Shown here: positions 18,826 to 27,735 of the stretch, in pieces
How positions within the stretch are numbered: position 1 is the stretch's first letter
How the letters are laid out: each line of letters begins with the position of its first letter
Assembly: GCA_947500295.1 (NCBI GenBank)
Contig: CANMRM010000006.1
Location: 186,001-250,000 of the forward strand
Length of the DNA: 64,000 bases
Source of the DNA: an uncultured Kordiimonas sp.
GTDB taxonomy: Bacteria; Pseudomonadota; Alphaproteobacteria; Sphingomonadales; Kordiimonadaceae
Direction: 5' to 3'
Program-made: the position numbers and the translations under genes
The notes under the pieces: model-generated
What the model saw: only the letters and a program-made list of their open reading frames with translations
What the model was told of the DNA's origin: nothing
Database searches by the model: none

Positions 18826-19800
18826 GTGCCCAACACCAAAACACAGGAAGCGGCAGAAGCTTCGACTGCAGGTCTGCGCAATTTTATTCTCGGCGAATGG
18901 CAACGCTCTGTTCCGGCGCCGGTTGAGCAGGCCGCCAAAGACATCGCCAGCCGTTACGGCGACAGTGTTGTGGGGCTGTTGTTCTATGGATCTTGCCTTC
19001 GTACCGGCGAAATAGAAGACAAAATCCTGGATTTCTATGTGATCGTTGACGATTACAAGAAAGCCTATGCCAAGAATTGGCTGGCAGTGTCGAACCAGTT
19101 CGTGCCACCAAACGTTTTCTACCACGAGATGGAAGTTGACGGTTTGGTCGTCCGCTCAAAATATGCAGTGATATCGCTGGCGGATTTCCGGTACCGGTGT
19201 AGCAAGTCATGTTTGAACGTGTCGATCTGGGCGCGGTTTTGCCAGCCTTGTCTTTTGCTCGGCGCACGCTCTGACGATGTGCGCATCTTGGTTGCAGATG
19301 CAGTCGGCACTGCAGTCTCAACGATGGTCTCCAACTTGCTTGATCTCAAGCCATGGGCGCTCCAGTCCCGGGTTTTGTGGGTCGAGGCGTTTGAGGCCAC
19401 CTACGCCGCCGAGCTTCGTTCTGAACGAGGGGGTAAAGGCCTTGAAATCTATCTGCTTGATCAGGCGCGCTATGACGAATTAACACCTGTGGTTCTCTCC
19501 AGCCTTGACCTGGAAGCAGTGGATTTGGACCGTTCTCCACCTCCAACGCAACCAGCAAGGACTGATCATTTTACGGCGAAGCTTGTTTGGTTTTTCCGTC
19601 GATTGAATGGAAAGGTCGTCAGTTTTCTCAGGCTTGTTAAAGCGTCGCTTACGTTCGATGGTGGGATTGACTATCTGGCGTGGAAAATCCGGCGTCACTC
19701 CGGTGTGGATGTGGAAATCAAACCCTGGATGAGAAAACACCCGATTGTCGCCGGTGTGGTGCTGTTTTGGGGGCTCAGGAAAAAAGGCGCCTTTAAATAA
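18826..19800 (+). CDS. Tam41-like nucleotidyltransferase (phosphatidate cytidylyltransferase-like)
   Basis: GTG start; LLFYGSCLRTGEIEDKILDFYVIVDDYKKAYAKN and VVRSKYAVISLADF...QPCLLLGARSDDVR resemble Tam41 motifs (YGSG...LDxxxxVDD...KN; KYGVIS; QKP). Confidence 0.68.
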   Translation: MPNTKTQEAAEASTAGLRNFILGEWQRSVPAPVEQAAKDIASRYGDSVVGLLFYGSCLRTGEIEDKILDFYVIVDDYKKAYAKNWLAVSNQFVPPNVFYHEMEVDGLVVRSKYAVISLADFRYRCSKSCLNVSIWARFCQPCLLLGARSDDVRILVADAVGTAVSTMVSNLLDLKPWALQSRVLWVEAFEATYAAELRSERGGKGLEIYLLDQARYDELTPVVLSSLDLEAVDLDRSPPPTQPARTDHFTAKLVWFFRRLNGKVVSFLRLVKASLTFDGGIDYLAWKIRRHSGVDVEIKPWMRKHPIVAGVVLFWGLRKKGAFK

Positions 19801-19807
19801 GGCGCCT
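19785..19807 (-). terminator. Intrinsic terminator of the serine palmitoyltransferase gene overlapping the 3' end of the convergent gene
   Basis: AGGCGCCTT-TAAAT-AAGGCGCCT 9-bp perfect stem preceded on + strand by A-run (U-run on minus transcript). Confidence 0.7.
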
Positions 19808-19815
19808 GATAAATT

Positions 19816-21015
19816 CTATTTGACGTCCATGCCTACCGCGTCCGCTGTCCTTTTGAAGCGTGCGATGATTTCGTCAATCTGTTCTGGCGTATGTTGCGCG
19901 CAAACACTGATCCGCAGCAGGAACATGCCGGCGGGCGTTGCGGGCGGTGCTGCCATATTGGCATAAACACCCTCCAGAAGCAGTTGTTCCCAAAAGCGTG
20001 TGCCCAGCATAACATCAGCAAGGTGGACTGCGATAATGGGGCTCTGCGCTTCCGGAGTGCACATCTCGAAACCTGCATTCTTGAGGCCGGTATGCAGCCG
20101 ACGGGCGTTTTCCCATAGATGGGCGCGCCGGTTGCTGCTGCGTTTGATGGCTTCAATCGACTTGGTCGCGGATGCCACAACGCTTGGTGGCAGACTGGCC
20201 GTGAAGATGTAAGGGCGGCTGACAAATCTCAAGACGTCAAATTTCGGATGGTTCGAAACAGCGAATCCGCCGACGGTGCCAACTGACTTTGAAAAGGTGC
20301 CAACATAAAAGTCGACCATATGCTCGACACCCAGTTCCTCGGCTACGCCTCGCCCGTTTTCGCCGGAGAAGCCCATTGAATGAGCTTCGTCGACAAGTGT
20401 CATGCATCCATATTTTTTGCCGACTTCCAGCAGCTCTTTCAGCGGTGCCGCATCTCCAAGCATCGAATAGATGCCCTCTACAACAAGCAGTTTTCCGGCC
20501 TCCTCAGGCAAGCGCCTCAGGCGTCTTTCCAGGTTTTCCGGGTCGTTATGCTTGAAGCGAACAATGGTAGCATTTCCCATGGAACAACCGTCATAGATCG
20601 AGGCATGGCTGTCGGCATCTATAATGACATAATCATCTTTTCCACCCAGCGCCGAAATCATGCCCAGATTGGCTTGATAGCCGGTGGAAAACACCATGCA
20701 GTGTTCCATGTCATAAAAATCGGCGATGGTCGCTTCGAGTGCCTTGTGGCCGCCGTAGGTGCCGTTGAGGACACGTGAGCCGGTTGTGCCGGTTCCAAAG
20801 TTGTCGAGCGCTGACTTCGCGGCTTCAATGGCACCTTCATCGAAGGTCATGCCCATATAGTTGTTGGTGCCGGCCAGGATTGTGTGCCGGCCGCCAATGA
20901 TGGCCTCGGTTTCTGAAATCACTTCATCAATGACCACCTTGAAAGGATCAGCTTTCTTGAAGGGTAGCGATGAACGCAACTCAACTATGGGGTCAAATTT
21001 GTCCAGTAGATCCAC
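19816..21015 (-). CDS. spt: Serine palmitoyltransferase (alpha-oxoamine synthase family)
   Basis: 399 aa; GSRVLNGTYGGHKALE, DEAHSMGFSGENGRG, GTFSKSVGTVGGF PLP-lysine motif; followed by ACP, epimerase, acyl-AMP ligase as in known alphaproteobacterial sphingolipid clusters. Confidence 0.88.
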   Translation of the reverse strand: MDLLDKFDPIVELRSSLPFKKADPFKVVIDEVISETEAIIGGRHTILAGTNNYMGMTFDEGAIEAAKSALDNFGTGTTGSRVLNGTYGGHKALEATIADFYDMEHCMVFSTGYQANLGMISALGGKDDYVIIDADSHASIYDGCSMGNATIVRFKHNDPENLERRLRRLPEEAGKLLVVEGIYSMLGDAAPLKELLEVGKKYGCMTLVDEAHSMGFSGENGRGVAEELGVEHMVDFYVGTFSKSVGTVGGFAVSNHPKFDVLRFVSRPYIFTASLPPSVVASATKSIEAIKRSSNRRAHLWENARRLHTGLKNAGFEMCTPEAQSPIIAVHLADVMLGTRFWEQLLLEGVYANMAAPPATPAGMFLLRISVCAQHTPEQIDEIIARFKRTADAVGMDVK

Positions 21016-21023
21016 GGTAATTC

Positions 21024-21269
21024 CTAGCCTGCGCTTACGATTTTTTCGACGGCATCAGCGACCTGCTCAATTGTCTCAAGGTCCGGTAACATATTGAGTG
21101 GTAAAACAATATCGAATTCATCTTCGATCTCTGCAACCAGGTCCATAACGGTCAGACTGTCCAATTCCAGGTCAACCGCAAAGGTGCTCGCCGGTTTTAA
21201 CTCAACGCCCTTCCTGTTGATTGGAGCGATCAAGCCATAAATAGTTTCCAGAGTTTCCGCTGTAGCCAT
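21024..21269 (-). CDS. Acyl carrier protein of the sphingolipid locus (AcpR-like)
   Basis: LELDSLTVMDLVAEIEDEF with DSL phosphopantetheine site; start at internal Met of ORF 21024..21311. Confidence 0.86.
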   Translation of the reverse strand: MATAETLETIYGLIAPINRKGVELKPASTFAVDLELDSLTVMDLVAEIEDEFDIVLPLNMLPDLETIEQVADAVEKIVSAG

Positions 21270-21345
21270 GTTGCGCGTTCTTTCCTGCATCGGTGTCCGG
21301 GGATACGGCACCTGTTAGCCTGAAGTTATATCCATATGCCCCGGA

Positions 21346-22299
21346 TCATAAAAGATCATTTTTCCGGTACCAGCCAAGCGTATCTTCTAGGCCGGATTTT
21401 AGATCGAATTGTGGCGACCATTTGGCGTGCTTCAGTCGCCTTGGCTCCTTTACTGTCCAATCGGGGTGGCAAAGGTAGCGGGCGGTCGATAATGTCAGCA
21501 TGAATGGCCGCTTCAAAGCCCTGGCGAGCACGTCGTTGACCCCGCCGATCAATCCAAGAACAGGAAACGGCACCGGGAGTGTGCTGACTTTGCGGCCCGC
21601 GTCGCCGGGCAGGGCGTTCATAACGTCCTTGATCGCATAGCCACCCGGGTGACCATCGTCAATTTCAACAACAGCCTGCTTGTTGCTGGCGTCGCAAAGA
21701 GAGACAAGTGCCTCAGCAAGATCGCGGGCATGAATCATCGAAAAACGGTTTTTGGTGCCACCGGGCGCTGGCAAAATACCATACTTGGTTGCCTTGAAAA
21801 GTTTCAGGATTTCCTTGTCGCCCGGGCCATACACCGCCGGCGGTCTGACAATTGTCCAGCTGAAAGCCCATTTTCGTGCCGTAAGCAGCAACTCTGTGCC
21901 TGCTTTGCTGGCGCCGTAATGCGACAGGCGCGGCTCTCGCGCAGCAAGGCTGGAAACGTGAATGACGTGCGGTACGCCTGCCGCCTGTGCCGCTTCAAAC
22001 AAACCCTTGCTGCCCGTAACGTTTACGTCAAAGAAATCGTCTCGGGTAACGGCCTTGGTAAGTCCGGCCAAATGAATGAGGACATCTGCTCCCTCATTGA
22101 GATCCGCAAGGCTTTCCATATTGTCGAGAGACCCGGAAACCCAGGTAACTTTTTCCATTTCAGGCTGCGGGCGACGGGTGAGTGCACGCACATTAATCCC
22201 GGTTTTTGTCAGGCAGTCCACTAGATGACCACCGACAAAACCGGTCGCGCCCGTCAGCGCCACTGTCAGGGCTGCCGTCTGATTTGACTTTGCTGGCAT
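21346..22299 (-). CDS. NAD-dependent epimerase/dehydratase (SDR), ceramide reductase (CerR) candidate
   Basis: ALTGATGFVGGHLVDCL Rossmann motif, YGASK active site; position between ACP and acyl-AMP ligase. Confidence 0.8.
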   Translation of the reverse strand: MPAKSNQTAALTVALTGATGFVGGHLVDCLTKTGINVRALTRRPQPEMEKVTWVSGSLDNMESLADLNEGADVLIHLAGLTKAVTRDDFFDVNVTGSKGLFEAAQAAGVPHVIHVSSLAAREPRLSHYGASKAGTELLLTARKWAFSWTIVRPPAVYGPGDKEILKLFKATKYGILPAPGGTKNRFSMIHARDLAEALVSLCDASNKQAVVEIDDGHPGGYAIKDVMNALPGDAGRKVSTLPVPFPVLGLIGGVNDVLARALKRPFMLTLSTARYLCHPDWTVKEPRRLKHAKWSPQFDLKSGLEDTLGWYRKNDLL

Positions 22300-22311
22300 G
22301 GGGGCCTCGGG

Positions 22312-24078
22312 TTAGCTGGCAATTGCCTGCAGGTGTCCTGACAAATACTGATTGCGTGCCTTGGTGCGGCTCAATTTGCCAGATGATGTTCTTGGCAGTG
22401 ATTTTGCGGGCACCAGTTCGATTATGCAGTTAACGCCGGTTTCCGACTGGATCTGCTTCTTAAGCGCGTCGACCATTTTAACTCGCTCGGCAGCGTCCGA
22501 AACGCGGCATTGAGCCAATATCAGCGGCACTTCTTCCGAGTTGTCGCCAGGCACAGAAATGGCGGCAACATCGCCTTTTTTGATGCCGTCAACCTGTTCT
22601 GCAGCCCATTCGATGTCCTGTGGCCAGTGATTGCGGCCATTAACAATAATCATGTCTTTGGCGCGCCCAACGATATAGATGCAGTCGTCTTTCATATAGC
22701 CCATATCGCCGGTATCAAGCCAACCTTCGGGGCTTAATACTGCTCTCGTGGTCTCCGGGTCGTTGAAGTATTCCCGCATAACCGATGTTCCGCGCAAATA
22801 CACGCGGCCAACGGTGCGATCAGGCAGAGCAATGTCGCCTTCATCACGAATTTCGATTTCATATTCGGGCAGCAGGCGGCCACAGTTGACCACTTCCCGC
22901 ATCCGGTTTTCACCAGAACCGTTGACGAGGAGGTGCCGATCGCCAGTCAGGGCAGCTTCCTCAATCAGGTCAACTTCGATACCCTTGCCAACTTCACCAA
23001 AGCTGACGCCGAGGGTGCACTCGGCAAGGCCGTAGCTTGGTAAAAAGGCATTATATGAGAAGCCGATCTGACCAAATGTCTGCTGGAATTCCTTCATCAC
23101 ATCCGGGCGGATCATCTCTGCACCAATGCCGGCAACGCGCACACTCGACAGATCAAGGCCTTCAAGCGCGCTTTGGCGCATGGCGGCGCGGCGCGTACAT
23201 ATGTCAAAACCAAATGTCGGGCTATACGTAATGGTGCCCTTGTTGGCGCTGATGACGCGCAACCAACTCAGGGGACGGCGCGCAAATTCTTCTGTCGGAA
23301 TGAAATCAACAGATACCTGACAGGTCAGCGTCGTCAGCAAAGTGCCCACAAGGCCCATGTCATGGTAAAATGGCAACCAAGATATGCAGCGATCGTTCTC
23401 TTCCAGGTGAACACCGTGATAGCCCATGCCGTGCGTGTTGGAGAGCAGGGAGCGGTGTGTGACTGAAACGCCGTGCGGGAACCGCGTGCTGCCCGATGAA
23501 TATTGCAGGTATGCCAGGTCGTCCGGTGTTGGCAGAACCGGTTCGCCTTCGCGGTCCTCTGCCATAAAGGCGTCAATATCCCCTTTGAAGCGCAGATCCA
23601 GGCCTTTGGTCGCTTCGGCGACAATTTCGTCCATGAAACCGGGTGCCATCAAACCATTTGCCTTGCAGCTTTCCATCTGCATGCGCAGCTGCGAAACATA
23701 TCCTTCCTTGCCACCAAACGATGTCGGCAGGGGCAGGGGGACCGGCAGGACGCTGGCGTACTGGCATCCAACAAAGAAACTGACAAAGTTTGCACTGGTT
23801 TCGGCGATCAGCGCGATACGATCACCCTTTTCAAAACCCATACCCACCAGCTTTCGGCCAATGGCCTCCGCCCTGTCACGAACTTCTTTCCAGGTGATGA
23901 CCTCTTTAACGTTGCCGCGGGCGTCAAAAAAATTCGCTCCGCGCACACCGTTAGCCGCATATTCGATGGCCTCAACGAGTGTGTTGAAGTCCGAATATCG
24001 TCTTGGCAACGAGGGATCGAGAGTAGGAGTTACGGTTGGCACAACGGTTGTCTGCTCGTTCAAATCGACCATGATCAC
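22312..24078 (-). CDS. Fatty acyl-AMP ligase / acyl-ACP synthetase (AasR-like)
   Basis: 588 aa; LQYSSGSTRFPHGVSVTH, SWLPFYHDMGLVG (FAAL signature), GWLDTGDMGYMKD. Confidence 0.88.
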   Translation of the reverse strand: MIMVDLNEQTTVVPTVTPTLDPSLPRRYSDFNTLVEAIEYAANGVRGANFFDARGNVKEVITWKEVRDRAEAIGRKLVGMGFEKGDRIALIAETSANFVSFFVGCQYASVLPVPLPLPTSFGGKEGYVSQLRMQMESCKANGLMAPGFMDEIVAEATKGLDLRFKGDIDAFMAEDREGEPVLPTPDDLAYLQYSSGSTRFPHGVSVTHRSLLSNTHGMGYHGVHLEENDRCISWLPFYHDMGLVGTLLTTLTCQVSVDFIPTEEFARRPLSWLRVISANKGTITYSPTFGFDICTRRAAMRQSALEGLDLSSVRVAGIGAEMIRPDVMKEFQQTFGQIGFSYNAFLPSYGLAECTLGVSFGEVGKGIEVDLIEEAALTGDRHLLVNGSGENRMREVVNCGRLLPEYEIEIRDEGDIALPDRTVGRVYLRGTSVMREYFNDPETTRAVLSPEGWLDTGDMGYMKDDCIYIVGRAKDMIIVNGRNHWPQDIEWAAEQVDGIKKGDVAAISVPGDNSEEVPLILAQCRVSDAAERVKMVDALKKQIQSETGVNCIIELVPAKSLPRTSSGKLSRTKARNQYLSGHLQAIAS

Positions 24079-24340
24079 CCCAGGGCTGTTTCAGTACTAG
24101 CCTAAAAAACAACACGGCAACAAAGGTTTATAGCACTGTCGCCAACAAAAACTAAACAAAATAATGTGCGCGAACCAATCAAAAAACACTTGCAATTGGA
24201 CGCCAATCGACAGTTCATGTCGAGCAGATCGCACACCCAAATATTACGGCTGGATTACAATCTGCGGGCTATATTCGCAAGACAATTTTAACCAACTATA
24301 GGCGGGTGCACGGCAATTAGATGACGAATGCGGCTAAAAA

Positions 24341-25537
24341 ATGACAACAAAAGCGACCGGAATTGATGAAAACCTGCTCGGGCATCTGCGCGAACAGACG
24401 CCTGGGTTGGCGAACCGGGTCCATTTGGACAACTGCGGTTCAGCCCTGCAGCCACTGGCTGTGGTTGAAACAATAAAGGAAGCTTTGGAGCTCGAAGTTG
24501 CAGTTGGTGGATATGTTGCGCAGGAGCAACAGGCCTCGGCGCTTGAAGCGGCTTATGGTGCGCTTGCAAGGTTGTTTGGTGGCAAGCTCAGTGACTATGC
24601 GTTTGTCGGTAGCGCGGTCGACGGATGGACAAAGGCTTTTTATAGTTTGCAGCTGACGGGTGGTGACAACATCATCACAGCCTATAATGAATATTGCAGC
24701 AACTTTGTCGCCTACCTCCAGGTCGCCAAGCGCTTCGGCGTCGAAATAAGGGTTGCAAGGCAGGCAGACGCCGGGGGAATTGACCTTGAGCACATGGCGT
24801 CCCTCATTGATGCAAAGACGCGTCTTATCAGTATCAGTCACATGCCTTCGTCCAGCGGCGAGATTAACCAGGTTGCCGATGTTGGCAGGCTCGCGAAAGA
24901 TGCTGGCGTGCTCTACCAGTTGGATGCCTGTCAGTCTGCGGGTCATGTGCATGTGAATGTTGAAGAAATCGGATGCGATATCCTGACCGGCACGTCGCGC
25001 AAGTTCCTGCGGGGGCCGCGGGGCATCGGGTTTCTCTACGTGAACGAAAAGGCCCGCTCAATGATGGAGCCGGTTGTTCTCACCAACCAGAGTGCCGAAT
25101 GGACAAGCAAAGACGCCTATACCTTGAGAGACGATACGCGTGTGTTTGAAGCGTGGGAACGCAGCGTTGTTAACCAGCTGGGTTTTGGGGCCGCGCTGGC
25201 GTATCTGCAGACCCTCGGCCCCGAGTTGGCCTTTGCTCAAATATCAAGAAATGCCAAGAACTTGCGGCAAAAACTTCGAGACATCAGGAAAGTCGAGATT
25301 ATGTGCCCGCGGTCTGCAGAATCGGCGATCATCACCTTCAATCTCATAGGCCAGCAACCCTCGGAAATAAAACAGAAACTGGAAAAACAAGACATTGGTG
25401 TACAGATCGCCAGCGTCAATCATACACGCCTTGATCTGGAGCCACGTGGCATTGAAAGTGCCGTCCGCGTGTCGCCGCATTATTATACGAGCGAAGGCGA
25501 TATAGAACGCTTTCTCACGGCTCTTGAGGCCCTTTGA
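24341..25537 (+). CDS. Class V aminotransferase-fold PLP enzyme (SufS/NifS-like fold)
   Basis: 398 aa; LDNCGSALQP, DACQSAGHVHVNVEEIGCDILTGTSRKFLRGPRGIGFLYV (PLP Lys in GTSRKFLRGPRG). Confidence 0.82.
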   Translation: MTTKATGIDENLLGHLREQTPGLANRVHLDNCGSALQPLAVVETIKEALELEVAVGGYVAQEQQASALEAAYGALARLFGGKLSDYAFVGSAVDGWTKAFYSLQLTGGDNIITAYNEYCSNFVAYLQVAKRFGVEIRVARQADAGGIDLEHMASLIDAKTRLISISHMPSSSGEINQVADVGRLAKDAGVLYQLDACQSAGHVHVNVEEIGCDILTGTSRKFLRGPRGIGFLYVNEKARSMMEPVVLTNQSAEWTSKDAYTLRDDTRVFEAWERSVVNQLGFGAALAYLQTLGPELAFAQISRNAKNLRQKLRDIRKVEIMCPRSAESAIITFNLIGQQPSEIKQKLEKQDIGVQIASVNHTRLDLEPRGIESAVRVSPHYYTSEGDIERFLTALEAL

Positions 25538-26162
25538 GGTGAAACAGTTGCCTCAAAAGAAGGCGCAGATGGACAAAAAAGTCGGAAAAGACATCGAAAA
25601 AGGCAAAAAAAAGCCCAAAAAAGTGACAGCTGCCTATCTGGAGCGGGCCGCCTTGCATTATCTCGGTCGATTCAATTCTTCGGAAAAAAACCTGCGTGAT
25701 GTTTTGATCAGAAAAATACGTCGACGCAACGAAGGGTTTGCCCCCCCAACAGACGAACAAACTTCCTGGTTAGACGATGTGGTCAAAAAATGTGTCCGCT
25801 ATAGCTATGTTGATGATCAGGCTTATGCCAGGCAGCGTGCGGAATTGTTGCTCAGGCGTGGCAAGCCATTGCGCCTGATTGCTCAGGACCTGCGGCACAA
25901 AGGCGTCGGCGCGGAAGATATCGAAGCAGCTTTATCTGCCCTTTCAGGCAATGCGGAAGTTGACGCAGACAAGAGGGCAGCCGCCGCTTACATCAAACGC
26001 AGACGGTTTGGCCCTTTTCGGCGACCGATTGACGACCCGGAACGTTTGCGAGAAAAAACCGAAAAGGAAATGGCGTCGATGGCGCGCGCAGGGTTCGGTT
26101 ATGACCTGTCACGGGATTTGCTGAAGCTGGAAACAGAAGAGCTCATGGATCTGCTGGTTTAA
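25524..26162 (+). CDS. recX: Regulatory protein RecX
   Basis: YSYVDDQAYARQRAELLLRRGKPLRLIAQDLRHKGVGAEDIEAAL; RecX three-helix repeats; exact start uncertain. Confidence 0.82.
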   Translation: MRPFEVKQLPQKKAQMDKKVGKDIEKGKKKPKKVTAAYLERAALHYLGRFNSSEKNLRDVLIRKIRRRNEGFAPPTDEQTSWLDDVVKKCVRYSYVDDQAYARQRAELLLRRGKPLRLIAQDLRHKGVGAEDIEAALSALSGNAEVDADKRAAAAYIKRRRFGPFRRPIDDPERLREKTEKEMASMARAGFGYDLSRDLLKLETEELMDLLV

Positions 26163-27735
26163 CACCAAATTGCGCAAGTAACTCCGGTGTGTCCAGGTCG
26201 ATCAATATGCCAGGGTCATCGACTGGTATTTCAACAGCAGCATCACTGTGTTCTTCAAGCAGCCGCTTACCGCCAACATCGCCGGTCAACCCTGACAGAG
26301 CCGTGAAAAAGGCACGGCTCCACAAAACCGGGTGGCCCCGTTTTCCGTTGAATGTTGGAATCAGGATTGCGCGCTCGGAGCACCGTTTTGCTTCTGCTTT
26401 CAAGGTTTTGAATGTTGAAGCCCGAATAAAAGGCATGTCCCCCAAACAGACAAATGCATAATCAATTTCAGGCGGAAGCGCCACAATTCCAGCCGCGAGA
26501 CTACTGCCCATGCCAGCAACAAAATTTTCATTGTGCACCAGATGCGTTTCGCTGTTGGCAACCGTGGCAGCAATGCGCTCATGGTTCGATCCGGTCACGA
26601 GGAACAGGTCTTGGATACCTGACAAGCGTGCATTTTGGATTGTGGCCTCAATGACCGTGTTCTCTCCGACTTTCGCGAGCAACTTGTGACTGTCGCCGGA
26701 CCTGGACGATTTTCCTGCTGCCAGCACGATGGCTGCAATTTGACGGGTGGCAGGCTTGTCCGCAAGGGAATTGGCGTTTCTGGGGGCTGGCCGGCCGACA
26801 GATTCTTTCAACAAGCCACCGGTCCCCATGCTGGTAATTTCGGGTCGGCCAAGCGGCAGGCCAGCCGCAAAACGTTCCAGAATCCAGTCAAAGCCATTCA
26901 GCGCCGGAGAGCGCGCACAGCCAGGCAAGCCTATGACTGTTTTCTCCCCAATTTGCGCCAGCATCAACAGGTTACCCGGGTCGGCGGGCATACCCAGCTT
27001 AATGATTTTGCCACCGGCTTTCTCTACCGCTGCAGGGAGGACATCTCGCCTGTCGCTGATAGCTGAGGCACCGAGAAGAAGCACAAGATCGCTGTCGGGC
27101 ATGGAGCCCAGCGCCCCCGCGACATCTGAAACTGAATGTTTCACCACCGTGTGCGACTGCAGTTCACCATGCACCCGGCTCAGCCGGTTGGTCAGCACTC
27201 CAATGATTTTTTCTGATACGGAGTCACCTGTTGAGATCAGATTTGCTCTAAAGGTCTTGAAATTGGCGATCCTGCATTTGGGGGCAGGTTTATCGGTCAT
27301 CAGAACATGGCCCGGAATGCCGTAAGGAACTATTTTGATGGTCGCAACCAGCTCACCGGATGAAACTCTGGCGAACGGTCGTTTGCAGGCAGCAGAGAAA
27401 GCATCATCGAGCGTGTTTATAAAGTCGACAGCATTGTCCGGTAAAAATACACCGTCCGAGCGGGCAAGCAGGTTGGCCCGCCCGCGTCCGGCAGGTTTAA
27501 CGTCGATGTTGTCGCCAGCAATCATGTTTGCCGCTTGCAGGGCCGCGGCATCCTCATTCATGTCCTCGGGGTCGAGTTTGAAGACCTGAGCTTTGGTCAC
27601 AGCATTGTTGTGCAACTCCTCAATCAAAGCGGCTGTCAAAATGGTGGCCTTGGGCAACCGTTTACCGGGAATGGCAAGGCTGTGGGCCAATGCCCAGCCC
27701 TCGCATTCGATAATGTCACGATCTTCAAACTTCAT
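26143..27735 (-). CDS. Fused molybdopterin-binding (MoeA/CinA-like) and MobA/MocA-like nucleotidyltransferase protein
   Basis: N-terminal VLLLGASAISDRRDVLPAAVEKAGGKIIKLGMPADPGNLLMLAQIG...GLPGCARSPALNGFD; C-terminal IAAIVLAAGKSSRSGDSHKLL...FVCLGDMPFI. Confidence 0.87.
   Translation of the reverse strand: MKFEDRDIIECEGWALAHSLAIPGKRLPKATILTAALIEELHNNAVTKAQVFKLDPEDMNEDAAALQAANMIAGDNIDVKPAGRGRANLLARSDGVFLPDNAVDFINTLDDAFSAACKRPFARVSSGELVATIKIVPYGIPGHVLMTDKPAPKCRIANFKTFRANLISTGDSVSEKIIGVLTNRLSRVHGELQSHTVVKHSVSDVAGALGSMPDSDLVLLLGASAISDRRDVLPAAVEKAGGKIIKLGMPADPGNLLMLAQIGEKTVIGLPGCARSPALNGFDWILERFAAGLPLGRPEITSMGTGGLLKESVGRPAPRNANSLADKPATRQIAAIVLAAGKSSRSGDSHKLLAKVGENTVIEATIQNARLSGIQDLFLVTGSNHERIAATVANSETHLVHNENFVAGMGSSLAAGIVALPPEIDYAFVCLGDMPFIRASTFKTLKAEAKRCSERAILIPTFNGKRGHPVLWSRAFFTALSGLTGDVGGKRLLEEHSDAAVEIPVDDPGILIDLDTPELLAQFGVKPADP

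Noticed and set aside
25515-25760. 81-aa minus-strand ORF over recX 5' end
   Set aside because: Antisense of recX, no supported product.
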